33,393 nucleotides of DNA from Gemmatimonadota bacterium (GTDB lineage Bacteria > Latescibacterota > UBA2968 > GCA-2709665). Position 1 is the stretch's first letter, and every line of letters starts with the position of its first letter. Position numbers and translations under genes: made by a program. The DNA is taken from the NCBI GenBank assembly GCA_028874335.1, contig JAPPJY010000031.1, positions 1 through 33,393 of the forward strand. The letters are read 5' to 3'. Below the pieces are notes generated by a model that saw only the letters and a list, made by a program, of their open reading frames with translations, was not told where the DNA came from and did not search any database. Of the stretch, positions 6,464 to 13,435 are shown piece after piece.

Positions 6464-6508
6464 GATTGGCATAATCAGGCCACTCCAGGATCGCCTTAAT
6501 CGGGCCAC
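6464..6508 (+). repeat. IS21-type end repeats, copy D
   Basis: Units at 6464-6483 and 6489-6508 match the 20-bp consensus with one or two changes. A further partial unit lies at 6441-6458. The layout is the same as copy C in the first direct repeat. Confidence 0.6.
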
Positions 6509-6587
6509 CGGACCTTATTGGCAAGACTCCACGCCACGCTCTTAAAAATCACCTGAATAACCGGTCTGAAGACCTGACGTTGTAAAG

Positions 6588-6613
6588 GCCCAGGAGGCGA
6601 AATCCTCCTGGGC
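6588..6613 (+). terminator. Hairpin terminator, copy 2
   Basis: A perfect 10-bp stem (GCCCAGGAGG with its complement at 6604-6613) closes a 6-nt loop, CGAAAT. The following bases TCTTGTAC give only a weak U-tract. The hairpin is kept although its outer stem bases differ from copy 1. Confidence 0.6.
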
Positions 6614-6628
6614 TCTTGTACATTGGGC

Positions 6629-6727
6629 TTGTGGGAACTGGCGAAGCCGATTAACTTTGAAGACATTGATGCAGTGCAAGACGAAATGTGGCGGGAGTTT
6701 GATCCGGCATACGCCGATTTGACGGGA
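6629..6727 (+). pseudogene. Phd-type antitoxin C-terminal remnant 2
   Basis: The 33 codons include LWELAKPINFEDIDAVQDEM and WREFDPAYADL. They match the C-terminal region of Phd antitoxins, including the intact one directly downstream (LWEHANPI, VRNEMWRKFD). No N-terminal DNA-binding region precedes them; the sequence upstream is the terminator of direct repeat copy 2. This is a truncated phd gene at the border of the duplicated segment. Confidence 0.6.
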
Positions 6728-6779
6728 ACTGAACGTTCGAACGGAACCGCTCTCCGTGTTTCCTGTCGAAGGAGCAAAC

Positions 6780-7052
6780 ATGTGGAAGATTAATCTCAAC
6801 GAAGCGAAAACCTGTCTTGCGTCATTGGTCAAAGAGGTGGCCAATGGCGAGGACGTAATTATCACCGAGGAAAACGGTCTGGCCTTTAAACTCGTTCTAT
6901 TGGAAAAGGTAACCGGTTCGTCTGGCTTCGATGAGGGCAAGCTCTTCAATCCCGAAGGCTTGTGGGAACACGCGAATCCGATAGCCTCCAAAGACATTGC
7001 TCAAGTGCGAAACGAAATGTGGCGAAAGTTCGATCAGAAGGATAAAGCATAA
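6780..7052 (+). CDS. Phd/YefM-family antitoxin, no toxin partner
   Basis: The 90-residue product starts with the Phd fold, MWKINLNEAKTCLASLVKEV, and continues GEDVIITEENGLAFKLVLLE, the strand-helix pattern that binds operator DNA as a dimer. The C-terminal tail (GLWEHANPIASKDIAQVRNEMW) is the segment that would wrap and neutralise a toxin. ATG 6780 is chosen because GAAGGAG lies at 6768-6774. In this family the toxin gene usually follows within a few bases, often a PIN or Doc/RelE protein. Here the next 150 bp contain no such gene, so the antitoxin is an orphan or its partner has been lost. Confidence 0.85.
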   Translation: MWKINLNEAKTCLASLVKEVANGEDVIITEENGLAFKLVLLEKVTGSSGFDEGKLFNPEGLWEHANPIASKDIAQVRNEMWRKFDQKDKA

Positions 7053-7199
7053 GGAATATGGAGAAGACCAGCTGCTGGCCTGATGGTCTCGACCCATTAT
7101 GGCGCACGATTATGCGCGGATAGCTATTCATGTTGGACGGACAATCGAATCAGATCCGGTACAGTTCCATCTCAATGTGAAGCCGGGGAGGATATTCGA

Positions 7200-7469
7200 A
7201 TGTCATATGCGGACTATACGGCCGAAGAGATAGAATCACGTGGTCGGGCAATTTATGCGGAGCAGATCCGTGATCGGTTGAGTACAGGACATCGTGGCGA
7301 GTTTCTCGTAATTGACATCGTAACAGGTACATACAAGATCGACGCAGACGATCTTGTAGCAACGAAACAGTTGCTTGCTATGCGACCCAACGCCGTCATC
7401 TATGGCTTGCGAATCGGCTTTCCGGCTGCCTATCGAATCGGCGCCGGGTATTCGGTCAAAACGGGATGA
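7200..7469 (+). CDS. Small hypothetical protein coupled to the aspartic protease
   Basis: The 89-residue protein starts at ATG 7200 (GGGGAGG at 7185-7191) and ends TGA at 7467-7469, overlapping the protease start by four bases. It begins with MSYADYTAEEIESRGRAIY, a helical acidic stretch, and has GEFLVIDIVTGTYKIDADD and IYGLRIGFPAAYRIGAGY later. I do not recognise a named family. Genes of this size directly before a clan AA protease occur in several environmental phyla. The ATGA overlap implies translational coupling, so the two products probably act together, possibly as a toxin-antitoxin-like pair. Confidence 0.7.
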   Translation: MSYADYTAEEIESRGRAIYAEQIRDRLSTGHRGEFLVIDIVTGTYKIDADDLVATKQLLAMRPNAVIYGLRIGFPAAYRIGAGYSVKTG

Positions 7470-7837
7470 TTACAGGACAGGTCACAGTCGACCGGGAAGC
7501 GGTCATCCAATTGGAGGTGTTTGGGTCAGAACAGAAGCGAGAAATCGTCGATTTCGTAATTGATACGGGCTCTAACGGATATTTGATACTACCTGGTGAC
7601 TTAGTGGAACGCCTCAATCTTCGGTCGGCGGGGAAAAGGCGTGCCACGCTTGGTGACGGGAACACGGTGCTGTTAGATGTGTGTATAGCAAGTGTGTTAT
7701 GGAATAAAGAGAGACGCGACGTCCTTGCTCTGCGGGCAGATGGCGGGCCGTTGATAGGCATGTCATTGCTCCATGGAAATCGCGTGAAACTAGTAATTTT
7801 AGATGGCGGTGAAGTGACGATTGAACCAATCAGGTGA
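7466..7837 (+). CDS. Clan AA (retropepsin-like) aspartic protease
   Basis: This 123-residue single-domain protein of the retropepsin/DUF2442-type clan AA fold has a catalytic DTGS at residues 33-36, preceded by IVDFVI. The flap/return region is LGDGNTVLLDV, and the partner motif is GGPLIGMSLL at 93-102, the usual place of the second conserved hydrophobic-Gly segment. Retropepsins work as homodimers with one Asp from each subunit, which fits its length. It lacks a signal peptide and should be cytosolic. It overlaps the upstream gene by ATGA. Its substrate is unknown. Confidence 0.85.
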   Translation: MITGQVTVDREAVIQLEVFGSEQKREIVDFVIDTGSNGYLILPGDLVERLNLRSAGKRRATLGDGNTVLLDVCIASVLWNKERRDVLALRADGGPLIGMSLLHGNRVKLVILDGGEVTIEPIR

Positions 7838-7937
7838 GCAACAGGGAGTTCCGTCGTTGCGACTTGGCACTCGCTCGCTTGTCTGCAGACCACAGGCCAA
7901 TCATGACCTCAGTAACGACTCATCAGGGAGCCTACAA

Positions 7938-9806
7938 ATGAAACCCTTCTCTGAAGATCTGCTCGCGAAGCTGGCGAATACGACGGTGGCCCCTCCGGAC
8001 ACACGGCCGAGAGTCCTGCTGGGCGCGGAGGAGGTGGACGGGGTCCGGGAACGGGCGAGGGCGACGCCGGGGTTCGTAGACAACCTTGTCGAGGCGGCGA
8101 AAGGAGCGTCCGCCAGCGAGGACCTGTTCGGCGCCGAGCCGGAACTCCCGTATTTCTGCCAGACGCCGCTCCGCGTCCTGGCGAACGCCGCTTTCATCCT
8201 GGAGGACGAGGCGTTCGCGGCCAGGGCGCTGGAGGGTGTGGAGGTGATGTTCTCGTTTCCGCCGGAGGAGTGGGTGGCGCGCCCGCACCGGCCCATGCGA
8301 TGCGACCACGCCATGCTGAACGTGGCGTCCGCGATCGGCATTTCGACGGATCTCTGCTCGCCGCTCTGGAAGGCCGATGCGGTGGCGTCGATCTCGGAAC
8401 GGATCAACGCGTACACGGTCGCGCGGTTCCTCGAGACATGGGAAAAACAGGATGCGCACTGGTCCAGTCCCAATTACCACTGGAACTGGAAGATCATGTG
8501 TTGCGGCGAGATGGGAACGGCGGCGATCGCGTGCGCGGAGGCGATTTCGGATCTTGACGCGGTCATGCGTGCGTCGCTTGCGGGGTGTCTGGATATTCTG
8601 GATTTCGTGCCGCCGGAAGGAGACTGGGCGGAGGGCCCCGGCTACTGGCTTGGCACACTGGGGCACGGCGTTAAATTCGGCGTCGGATTGCGCCGGGCAA
8701 CGGGCGGAGCCGTGGACCTGTTCCAGCATCCCGCGTTGCGTGAAACCGGGGACTATATCGTCCACGTGACCGAACCCGACGGGCAGGTCTACAATTTCAA
8801 CGACAACGGCATTTCCCTTGGCCCCAGCCTCGACTATCTGCTGCTGCTGGCGAATCTGAACCGCCGGGGAGACTGGGCCCGAACCGCACGGGCCAGCGAT
8901 CACGCGACGGTGGAGCGTCTCGTCTGGGACGATCCCTCGCTGGAGGACGCGATTCCCGGGGAGACGTCCCGCAGTTATCCCACCACAGGCGTTGTAACGA
9001 TGCGCAGCGGGTGGGATGACCAGGCCACGTTCGTCGGATTGAAGTCGGGCTCGAGCGCCGTCGGCCATTCGCAGTTGGACGCCAACTCGTTCGTCGTCTC
9101 CTCGCGCGGAGAGCGGCTGCTGATCGACGAAGGGATCTGGCCCTACGGCCACGACCTGGGATTCTTCGACAGCGGCGGGGGAAGACGGTGGAATTTCGAC
9201 GGAAATGGGACGATCGGTCACAATACGCTGATGGTGGACGGCGAGGGGCAGCGCTACGGGGCCGATTATCCGGGCAGGATCGTCTCGTTCGACGGGAGTG
9301 AGGAGGTGGACGTGACGGTTGCCGACGCCACGGCGGCATACGGAGGCAGGCTGAGACAATATCTGCGGACCCTGGCGTTTTTGAAACCCGACGTGGTCCT
9401 GGTCTACGACCGGGTCTCGTCGGACGAGCCCCGGCTGTTCGAATGGCTGTTTCATCACCGGGCCGACGTATCCGGCGACGAGCGGCTGACCCGGTTCGAG
9501 CGGAACGGCGTGACTTTGTCTCTATCCCGAGTGATTCCGGAACACATGGAATGCTGGCGGATGAGCGACGTGAAACGCACCAGTACCTATACCGAGTCCA
9601 ACCAGTTTCAACCCAGGCGGGTCAGCATCGAGTACAGGAGTTTCGGGCCCTTTCATCCCTGCCGGGAAATCCAGGCATTATGGGGCATTCACGTGGGAGA
9701 TGCTTCCGATCGACCGGAGTTCGACGCATCGATCGAGGAGGTGACGGCGACGGTCCGGGTGCTGTTCGGCGACGGAGACGAGCGAGTCGTGAGTCTGTCC
9801 GGATAG
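7938..9806 (+). CDS. Heparinase II/III-like lyase family protein
   Basis: This 622-aa protein has an N-terminal all-helical (alpha/alpha) toroid and a C-terminal beta-sandwich of the heparinase II/III type. The toroid contains HWSSPNYHWNWKIMCCGE (about 173-190), a Trp/Tyr/His cluster typical of the substrate cleft. The C-terminal domain has GHSQLDANSFVVSSRGERLL (about 376-395), then DEGIWPYG, and GTIGHNTLMVDGEGQ (424-438), matching the H-x-D-x-(N/G)-S-F and HNT patterns of this family. These enzymes cleave uronic-acid polymers by elimination. ATG 7938 follows GGAG; an earlier ATG gives a poor N-terminus. No signal peptide is seen, so it probably acts on imported oligosaccharides. It converges with the glycosyltransferase genes, with a 15-bp gap. 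Confidence 0.85.
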   Translation: MKPFSEDLLAKLANTTVAPPDTRPRVLLGAEEVDGVRERARATPGFVDNLVEAAKGASASEDLFGAEPELPYFCQTPLRVLANAAFILEDEAFAARALEGVEVMFSFPPEEWVARPHRPMRCDHAMLNVASAIGISTDLCSPLWKADAVASISERINAYTVARFLETWEKQDAHWSSPNYHWNWKIMCCGEMGTAAIACAEAISDLDAVMRASLAGCLDILDFVPPEGDWAEGPGYWLGTLGHGVKFGVGLRRATGGAVDLFQHPALRETGDYIVHVTEPDGQVYNFNDNGISLGPSLDYLLLLANLNRRGDWARTARASDHATVERLVWDDPSLEDAIPGETSRSYPTTGVVTMRSGWDDQATFVGLKSGSSAVGHSQLDANSFVVSSRGERLLIDEGIWPYGHDLGFFDSGGGRRWNFDGNGTIGHNTLMVDGEGQRYGADYPGRIVSFDGSEEVDVTVADATAAYGGRLRQYLRTLAFLKPDVVLVYDRVSSDEPRLFEWLFHHRADVSGDERLTRFERNGVTLSLSRVIPEHMECWRMSDVKRTSTYTESNQFQPRRVSIEYRSFGPFHPCREIQALWGIHVGDASDRPEFDASIEEVTATVRVLFGDGDERVVSLSG

Positions 9807-9821
9807 TCCGCGCCGTAGCGT

Positions 9822-12032
9822 TCAATTCGGTGGCTGCTTCGAACCTTTGGCGGTTTCTTCTGTCCTGTCGCGTACGGCGCTCCGTTCCTTGCGAATTTTC
9901 TGGATCAGCCATCCGTATTGCAGCAGGACGGGGTTGTTTTTGTCTTGCGCCTCGGTCAGTTCGAGGTATCTGGCCAGATACCTGGCGCCACGCGTCGCCA
10001 GGCCCACCTTTATCATGCCCACGTACGCGCCGGCCGAAAGACCGGAATCGGCGAGTCTGCGAAGTTCCCGCTTCGCAAACCCGTGCCTGCCCTCCGCAAT
10101 ATAAACCTCGCGCAGCAGCAGGCGTCCCAGAGCGAATTCCGGTTTGACCTCCAGGCTGCGCTTGAACACGTTTTCGGCCTGCCTCCAGGCTTTGCGATGG
10201 TAAGCCTCCACGCCCTCGTTGACATATTTGTCAGGTAGCGCCGGATCTGTGCGGATTTCCGCCTTCCACCGCTCAAGCAGATCCTCCACGTTCACGCCGG
10301 ACCGCCGGTACACCGCAATAAGGGGATGATCAAAACCCGTGATCGTGGGTTCGGCGTCGGCTTCCGAGTAGGTGAATCCGAGAATTTCCGGGCGCACTTT
10401 GAACTGCGCAACCCGTTCGAAACCCAGGCTCTCCTCGGCGAGGCGCAGGTAGTACGTGTGCGCGACAGGGAACCGCTGCCGTACTTTCATGAATGGCAGC
10501 ATGCGATTCTCCTCGATCAGGACGATCCAGTCCACGCCTGCCAGACGGTTCTGTATGAATTCGACGTGCGACTCGTAGGGCAGGTTTCCGTCGGCCGAAA
10601 GAAACCAGGCCGCCTCATCCAGCTTTCGCTTGTACCGGTCGGCCGGCGCCATCCACGACGTCGGATATCCGCCCCGCTCCGTCAGCACGCCCGCCCCTTC
10701 AGGGATATTTCGCTTGATCCATGCCGCGGCCTCGAAGCGGCTGCTGGAACGGTAGACCCGGGACGTGGCGATGCCGTAGGCGGCTGTTGGTACAACCACA
10801 AGCGCCACCGGCAGCGCGTAGACCCAGGCCTTGTTCAGGCGCGTGCGGATCCACCCCGCGGCCTCCATGCATGCCCACGCGCCCATCACCGCCATGAGGG
10901 GTTGCATGGGCGTGGTGTATCTCAGGGGCTTGGTGTGGAGCCCGCCCACCATAAAGAAGTACGGTACCAGCCATGCCAGCAAAACCCACCATCCTCTTTC
11001 ACGCTTCCAGACGGCCAACGCGACGCCGCACAGGGCCGCGACTTCCAGCGGCGTTCCCAGCGCGTAGCGGAAGAGGTGCGTGACGAAAAACAGATAGGGT
11101 GTGGTGGAGAAATCGTAAAGCCCCCAGATGCGGATCGTCTCCCCCTGCGCAACCCTCATGCTGGGAAGGAAATTCCGCATGTCTTTCGAACTCAGGAACT
11201 CGCCGGGCTTGAGGAGCAGGGGTTCGCAGATGACCGCAACCACGACGACCACCGCGGCGCAAAGCAGCGCTCTCGGCGCAAACGCCCCTTTCAGACGCGT
11301 CCATACCCACAAGGCCCCCGCCGCTATCCCGTTCGTGCCGCTCTTACGGTTCCCGCGATGACTATCGCCGGCCTGCTCCGGCGCCCGCGCATGCCACACA
11401 TGCGCCAGCAGGAAAGGCAGACACAGCATTCCGGCCATCAGCCGTGTGCCCACCGCCATTCCGCAGACCAGCCCGCAAACCAGGTAGGGTGCGGTGCGAT
11501 CGGAGGGCAATTTCAGGATGAGGTAGACCCCCAGCGTCGTCCAGAATGCCAGAGTGATATCCACGGTATAAAAGTGGCACTGCTGAATGTGCCCGGCGCA
11601 AAAGGCAAGTAAACCCGCGCTCAGAACCCCTGTCCAGAGTCCGGCAAGATGCCTGCCGATGGCGAAGACGACCCATACGGTCAGGATGCCCAGCGTCGCG
11701 GAGATCCCGCGTCCCATGAGATGGGTGAATCTCACCGATCGATTGTCGCCTTTGTCGAACGGTTGGATACCCGCAACGGAGCCGACGCCCTTTGCCAGTA
11801 TCCACAGGACGTAGGCTGGGCCCTTGGCGTAGGCGGTCACCGCTCGTGTCACTTCCACGCCCACCAGGCCGGCGCTCTCGACAACCGTTCTTTCGTCCGG
11901 ATGGAAGGTGTGAAACCTGCCGGTCTCAGGATCGGTCCCCCAGCCCATCCCGTAGAACCTCACAACCGCCGATGCGGCCAGGATCAATAGGAGGAGCGCG
12001 TATGGGCTCCGAATTTTGCCGATAATGGGCAT
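9822..12032 (-). CDS. GT-C membrane glycosyltransferase (PMT/ArnT-like) with TPR tail
   Basis: The 736-aa protein has many transmembrane helices from residue 11 on and HPDE at 44-47 in the first periplasmic loop, the acidic position of GT39/ArnT-type enzymes that binds the lipid-linked donor. A soluble region follows the last helices. From residue 601 there is a TPR-like repeat (NEGVEAYHRKAWRQAENVFKRSLEVKP) and a long helical tail. Such enzymes use a polyprenyl-phosphate sugar to glycosylate proteins or lipids on the outer face of the inner membrane. The gene lies 22 bp downstream of the GT2 gene that could make this donor. There is no clear Shine-Dalgarno sequence before ATG 12032. The acceptor is unknown; the TPR tail may select it. 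Confidence 0.85.
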   Translation of the reverse strand: MPIIGKIRSPYALLLLILAASAVVRFYGMGWGTDPETGRFHTFHPDERTVVESAGLVGVEVTRAVTAYAKGPAYVLWILAKGVGSVAGIQPFDKGDNRSVRFTHLMGRGISATLGILTVWVVFAIGRHLAGLWTGVLSAGLLAFCAGHIQQCHFYTVDITLAFWTTLGVYLILKLPSDRTAPYLVCGLVCGMAVGTRLMAGMLCLPFLLAHVWHARAPEQAGDSHRGNRKSGTNGIAAGALWVWTRLKGAFAPRALLCAAVVVVVAVICEPLLLKPGEFLSSKDMRNFLPSMRVAQGETIRIWGLYDFSTTPYLFFVTHLFRYALGTPLEVAALCGVALAVWKRERGWWVLLAWLVPYFFMVGGLHTKPLRYTTPMQPLMAVMGAWACMEAAGWIRTRLNKAWVYALPVALVVVPTAAYGIATSRVYRSSSRFEAAAWIKRNIPEGAGVLTERGGYPTSWMAPADRYKRKLDEAAWFLSADGNLPYESHVEFIQNRLAGVDWIVLIEENRMLPFMKVRQRFPVAHTYYLRLAEESLGFERVAQFKVRPEILGFTYSEADAEPTITGFDHPLIAVYRRSGVNVEDLLERWKAEIRTDPALPDKYVNEGVEAYHRKAWRQAENVFKRSLEVKPEFALGRLLLREVYIAEGRHGFAKRELRRLADSGLSAGAYVGMIKVGLATRGARYLARYLELTEAQDKNNPVLLQYGWLIQKIRKERSAVRDRTEETAKGSKQPPN

Positions 12033-12054
12033 ATTGTCGATATAAATGTCGGCT

Positions 12055-12798
12055 TTATCGATACTTACGTAAAATGTCGATCATTCCGAAGATGGCGATG
12101 ACAAAATCGCGAACCTTGATTTTGGACCCCGCCGCGTCCCTCCATTCCGATAGCGGTACTTCGTACACGATGTCCCGCACCTGCGGTCGCTCCGTGCCGG
12201 TCCTGGCGCGCATCAGCCTGGCGATAATCTCAACGTCGAAAATCCATCGGGTGGCGAAAGGCTCCTGAAAGAGGACCGGCAGGTCCGGTGTCACCCTGAA
12301 GAGCTTGGCGCCGCATTGGGTGTCGTAGATATCCACGCGAAGAAAAAGGGAAGCCGTCATCGCGAACAACCTCCCCAGCAGGTGCCGCAACCTGTTGCGC
12401 CGGATCGCCCTGCCCAGGAGCCGGACCCTGGCGCCGAAGGCCATTTCGATGTCCGGCCTGCCGTCCAGGACGTCGCGGAACTCCGGGATGGCTTCCAGGG
12501 GCGTGGCCAGGTCCGCATCCCAGAATCCGATATAGTCCGGATCCGAGTCGAGCGCTGCCAGGAAGCCGTGCCTTACCGCTTCGCCCTTGCCCGCGTTGGC
12601 GGCAAGCGTATGGACGTCAAAGCAATCGGGCGCCGACGCTTTCATGGCACGCAGGACGTCGACCGTGGCGTCGGTGCTTCCGTCGTCCACGAACAGAAAC
12701 CTGATGCCGTGGGTCCGCCTGGCGAAGCCCTGAAACGTCTCGACGGGTAGACGTTCCGCTTCGTTATAGCACGGGACGACGATAATCGTTTCAGACAT
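12055..12798 (-). CDS. Dolichyl/polyprenyl-phosphate glycosyl transferase (GT2)
   Basis: This 247-aa GT-A protein matches dolichol-phosphate glucose or mannose synthases such as Alg5/Dpm1. VDDGSTD (37-43) is the nucleotide-sugar binding strand. DADLATPLE (94-102) is the DxD-containing motif that binds the metal and the sugar diphosphate. QCGAKLF (161-167) and the following WIFDVEI are family hallmarks. No transmembrane segment is evident, so it acts at the inner face of the membrane. Product: polyprenyl-phosphate hexose, presumably used by the downstream GT-C enzyme in the same transcript. The start is ATG 12798; no strong ribosome site is visible. Confidence 0.9.
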   Translation of the reverse strand: MSETIIVVPCYNEAERLPVETFQGFARRTHGIRFLFVDDGSTDATVDVLRAMKASAPDCFDVHTLAANAGKGEAVRHGFLAALDSDPDYIGFWDADLATPLEAIPEFRDVLDGRPDIEMAFGARVRLLGRAIRRNRLRHLLGRLFAMTASLFLRVDIYDTQCGAKLFRVTPDLPVLFQEPFATRWIFDVEIIARLMRARTGTERPQVRDIVYEVPLSEWRDAAGSKIKVRDFVIAIFGMIDILRKYR

Positions 12799-12999
12799 GC
12801 GATATCACGCGAGATGACGAACGGTGACAAGGAGAAAGCAGGACAATCAGCTCACACGAAGACTCGGAGAAAACAGGAAGCCGTCAGCAGTCAGGAAACA
12901 AGCTATCAGCGGTCAGCCATCAGCAGTCAGCTAAAACCGGCTAGCGATTCGGATCGGCAACATCAATTGGCGGTATCCGCGCCTGTGTTGGATCTGTAG

Positions 13000-13019
13000 G
13001 GGCGACCGGCCGGTCGCCC
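13000..13019. repeat. Perfect 20-bp palindrome
   Basis: GGGCGACCGG is followed without a loop by its reverse complement CCGGTCGCCC. No T-run follows on either strand, so it is not a terminator. GTAGGGGCGACC-type palindromes are common dispersed intergenic repeats in environmental bacteria. Confidence 0.7.
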
Positions 13020-13349
13020 GCCTTGCTGCACGCAAGAATCGGCTCACACAAAGGCACAAAGACACAAAGGCACAATGGGAAAGGCAGATACCAGCAATCA
13101 GCCGTCAGCAAAAAGCGGGTAGACGTAAGCCGGTAGACGGGACCCGACAAACCAGGCGGAATCCCTTTCTGGCGTCCAGCCCTCCTGTTCGGCCAATATA
13201 GCGTACCCCGTTTCGCGTGTCAATGCAATCGCCGGAAATGAGGGGCCAACCGCCGAACGCGCCAATTGCCCTTCCGGAAACCCTTCGGCGGTCTGTCAGG
13301 CGGTATGGGACGGACGTCTCCAGTATCCGCCCAGGACGGCCTGCCGGGC

Positions 13350-13378
13350 TTGACAAAGGGTTGAGGAGGCCGTAGATT
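13350..13378 (+). promoter_or_regulatory. Sigma70-like promoter of the large operon
   Basis: TTGACA (13350-13355) matches the -35 consensus perfectly. It is followed after 17 bp by TAGATT (13373-13378), which matches four of six -10 bases. Transcription should begin near 13385, about 50 bp before the LarA start at 13436. No operator-like inverted repeat was recognised around it. Confidence 0.55.
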
Positions 13379-13435
13379 TCGCGGCGACGTGCGGCCCCGG
13401 AACGGGATCCGGAGCCGGCAGAACGGGAGATCGTG

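Larger units (their letters stand above)
6101..6670 (+). repeat. ~570-bp direct repeat, copy 2
   Basis: This is the counterpart of 3921-4492 in the same orientation. It has the same order of istA fragment, 50-codon gene, end repeats, hairpin terminator and Phd C-terminal remnant. The terminator loop and several spacer positions differ, whereas the 50-codon gene is nearly identical, so the duplication is not brand new. Confidence 0.85.
12799..13435. other. Intergenic region with simple repeats and palindrome
   Basis: This 640-bp gap separates the divergent GT2 gene and the LarA operon. It holds a CAGC/GTCAGC-type tract at 12881-12931, a smaller one at 13091-13109, and a short CACAAAGG repeat near 13050. 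A perfect 20-bp palindrome lies at 13000-13019 (GGGCGACCGG plus its complement). No convincing gene is present on either strand; the small frames have poor starts. The palindrome and the CAGC tract resemble dispersed intergenic repeats seen in several environmental genomes. The promoter for the operon is at its end. Confidence 0.6.

Noticed and set aside
7099..7233. 44-codon frame between Phd and the protease pair
   Set aside because: There is no ribosome site, it overlaps the start of the 89-aa gene, and it matches no toxin family I know.
7932..9458. 508-codon minus-strand frame opposite the heparinase-like gene
   Set aside because: It is a GC-rich antisense shadow; the plus-strand product has clear family motifs.
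10326..11612. 428-codon plus-strand frame opposite the GT-C gene
   Set aside because: It has shadow-type composition and no recognisable domain; the minus-strand protein has membrane helices and HPDE.
12881..13109. CAGC-rich repeats as a CRISPR array
   Set aside because: Units are short and unequal and there are no spacers of constant length.
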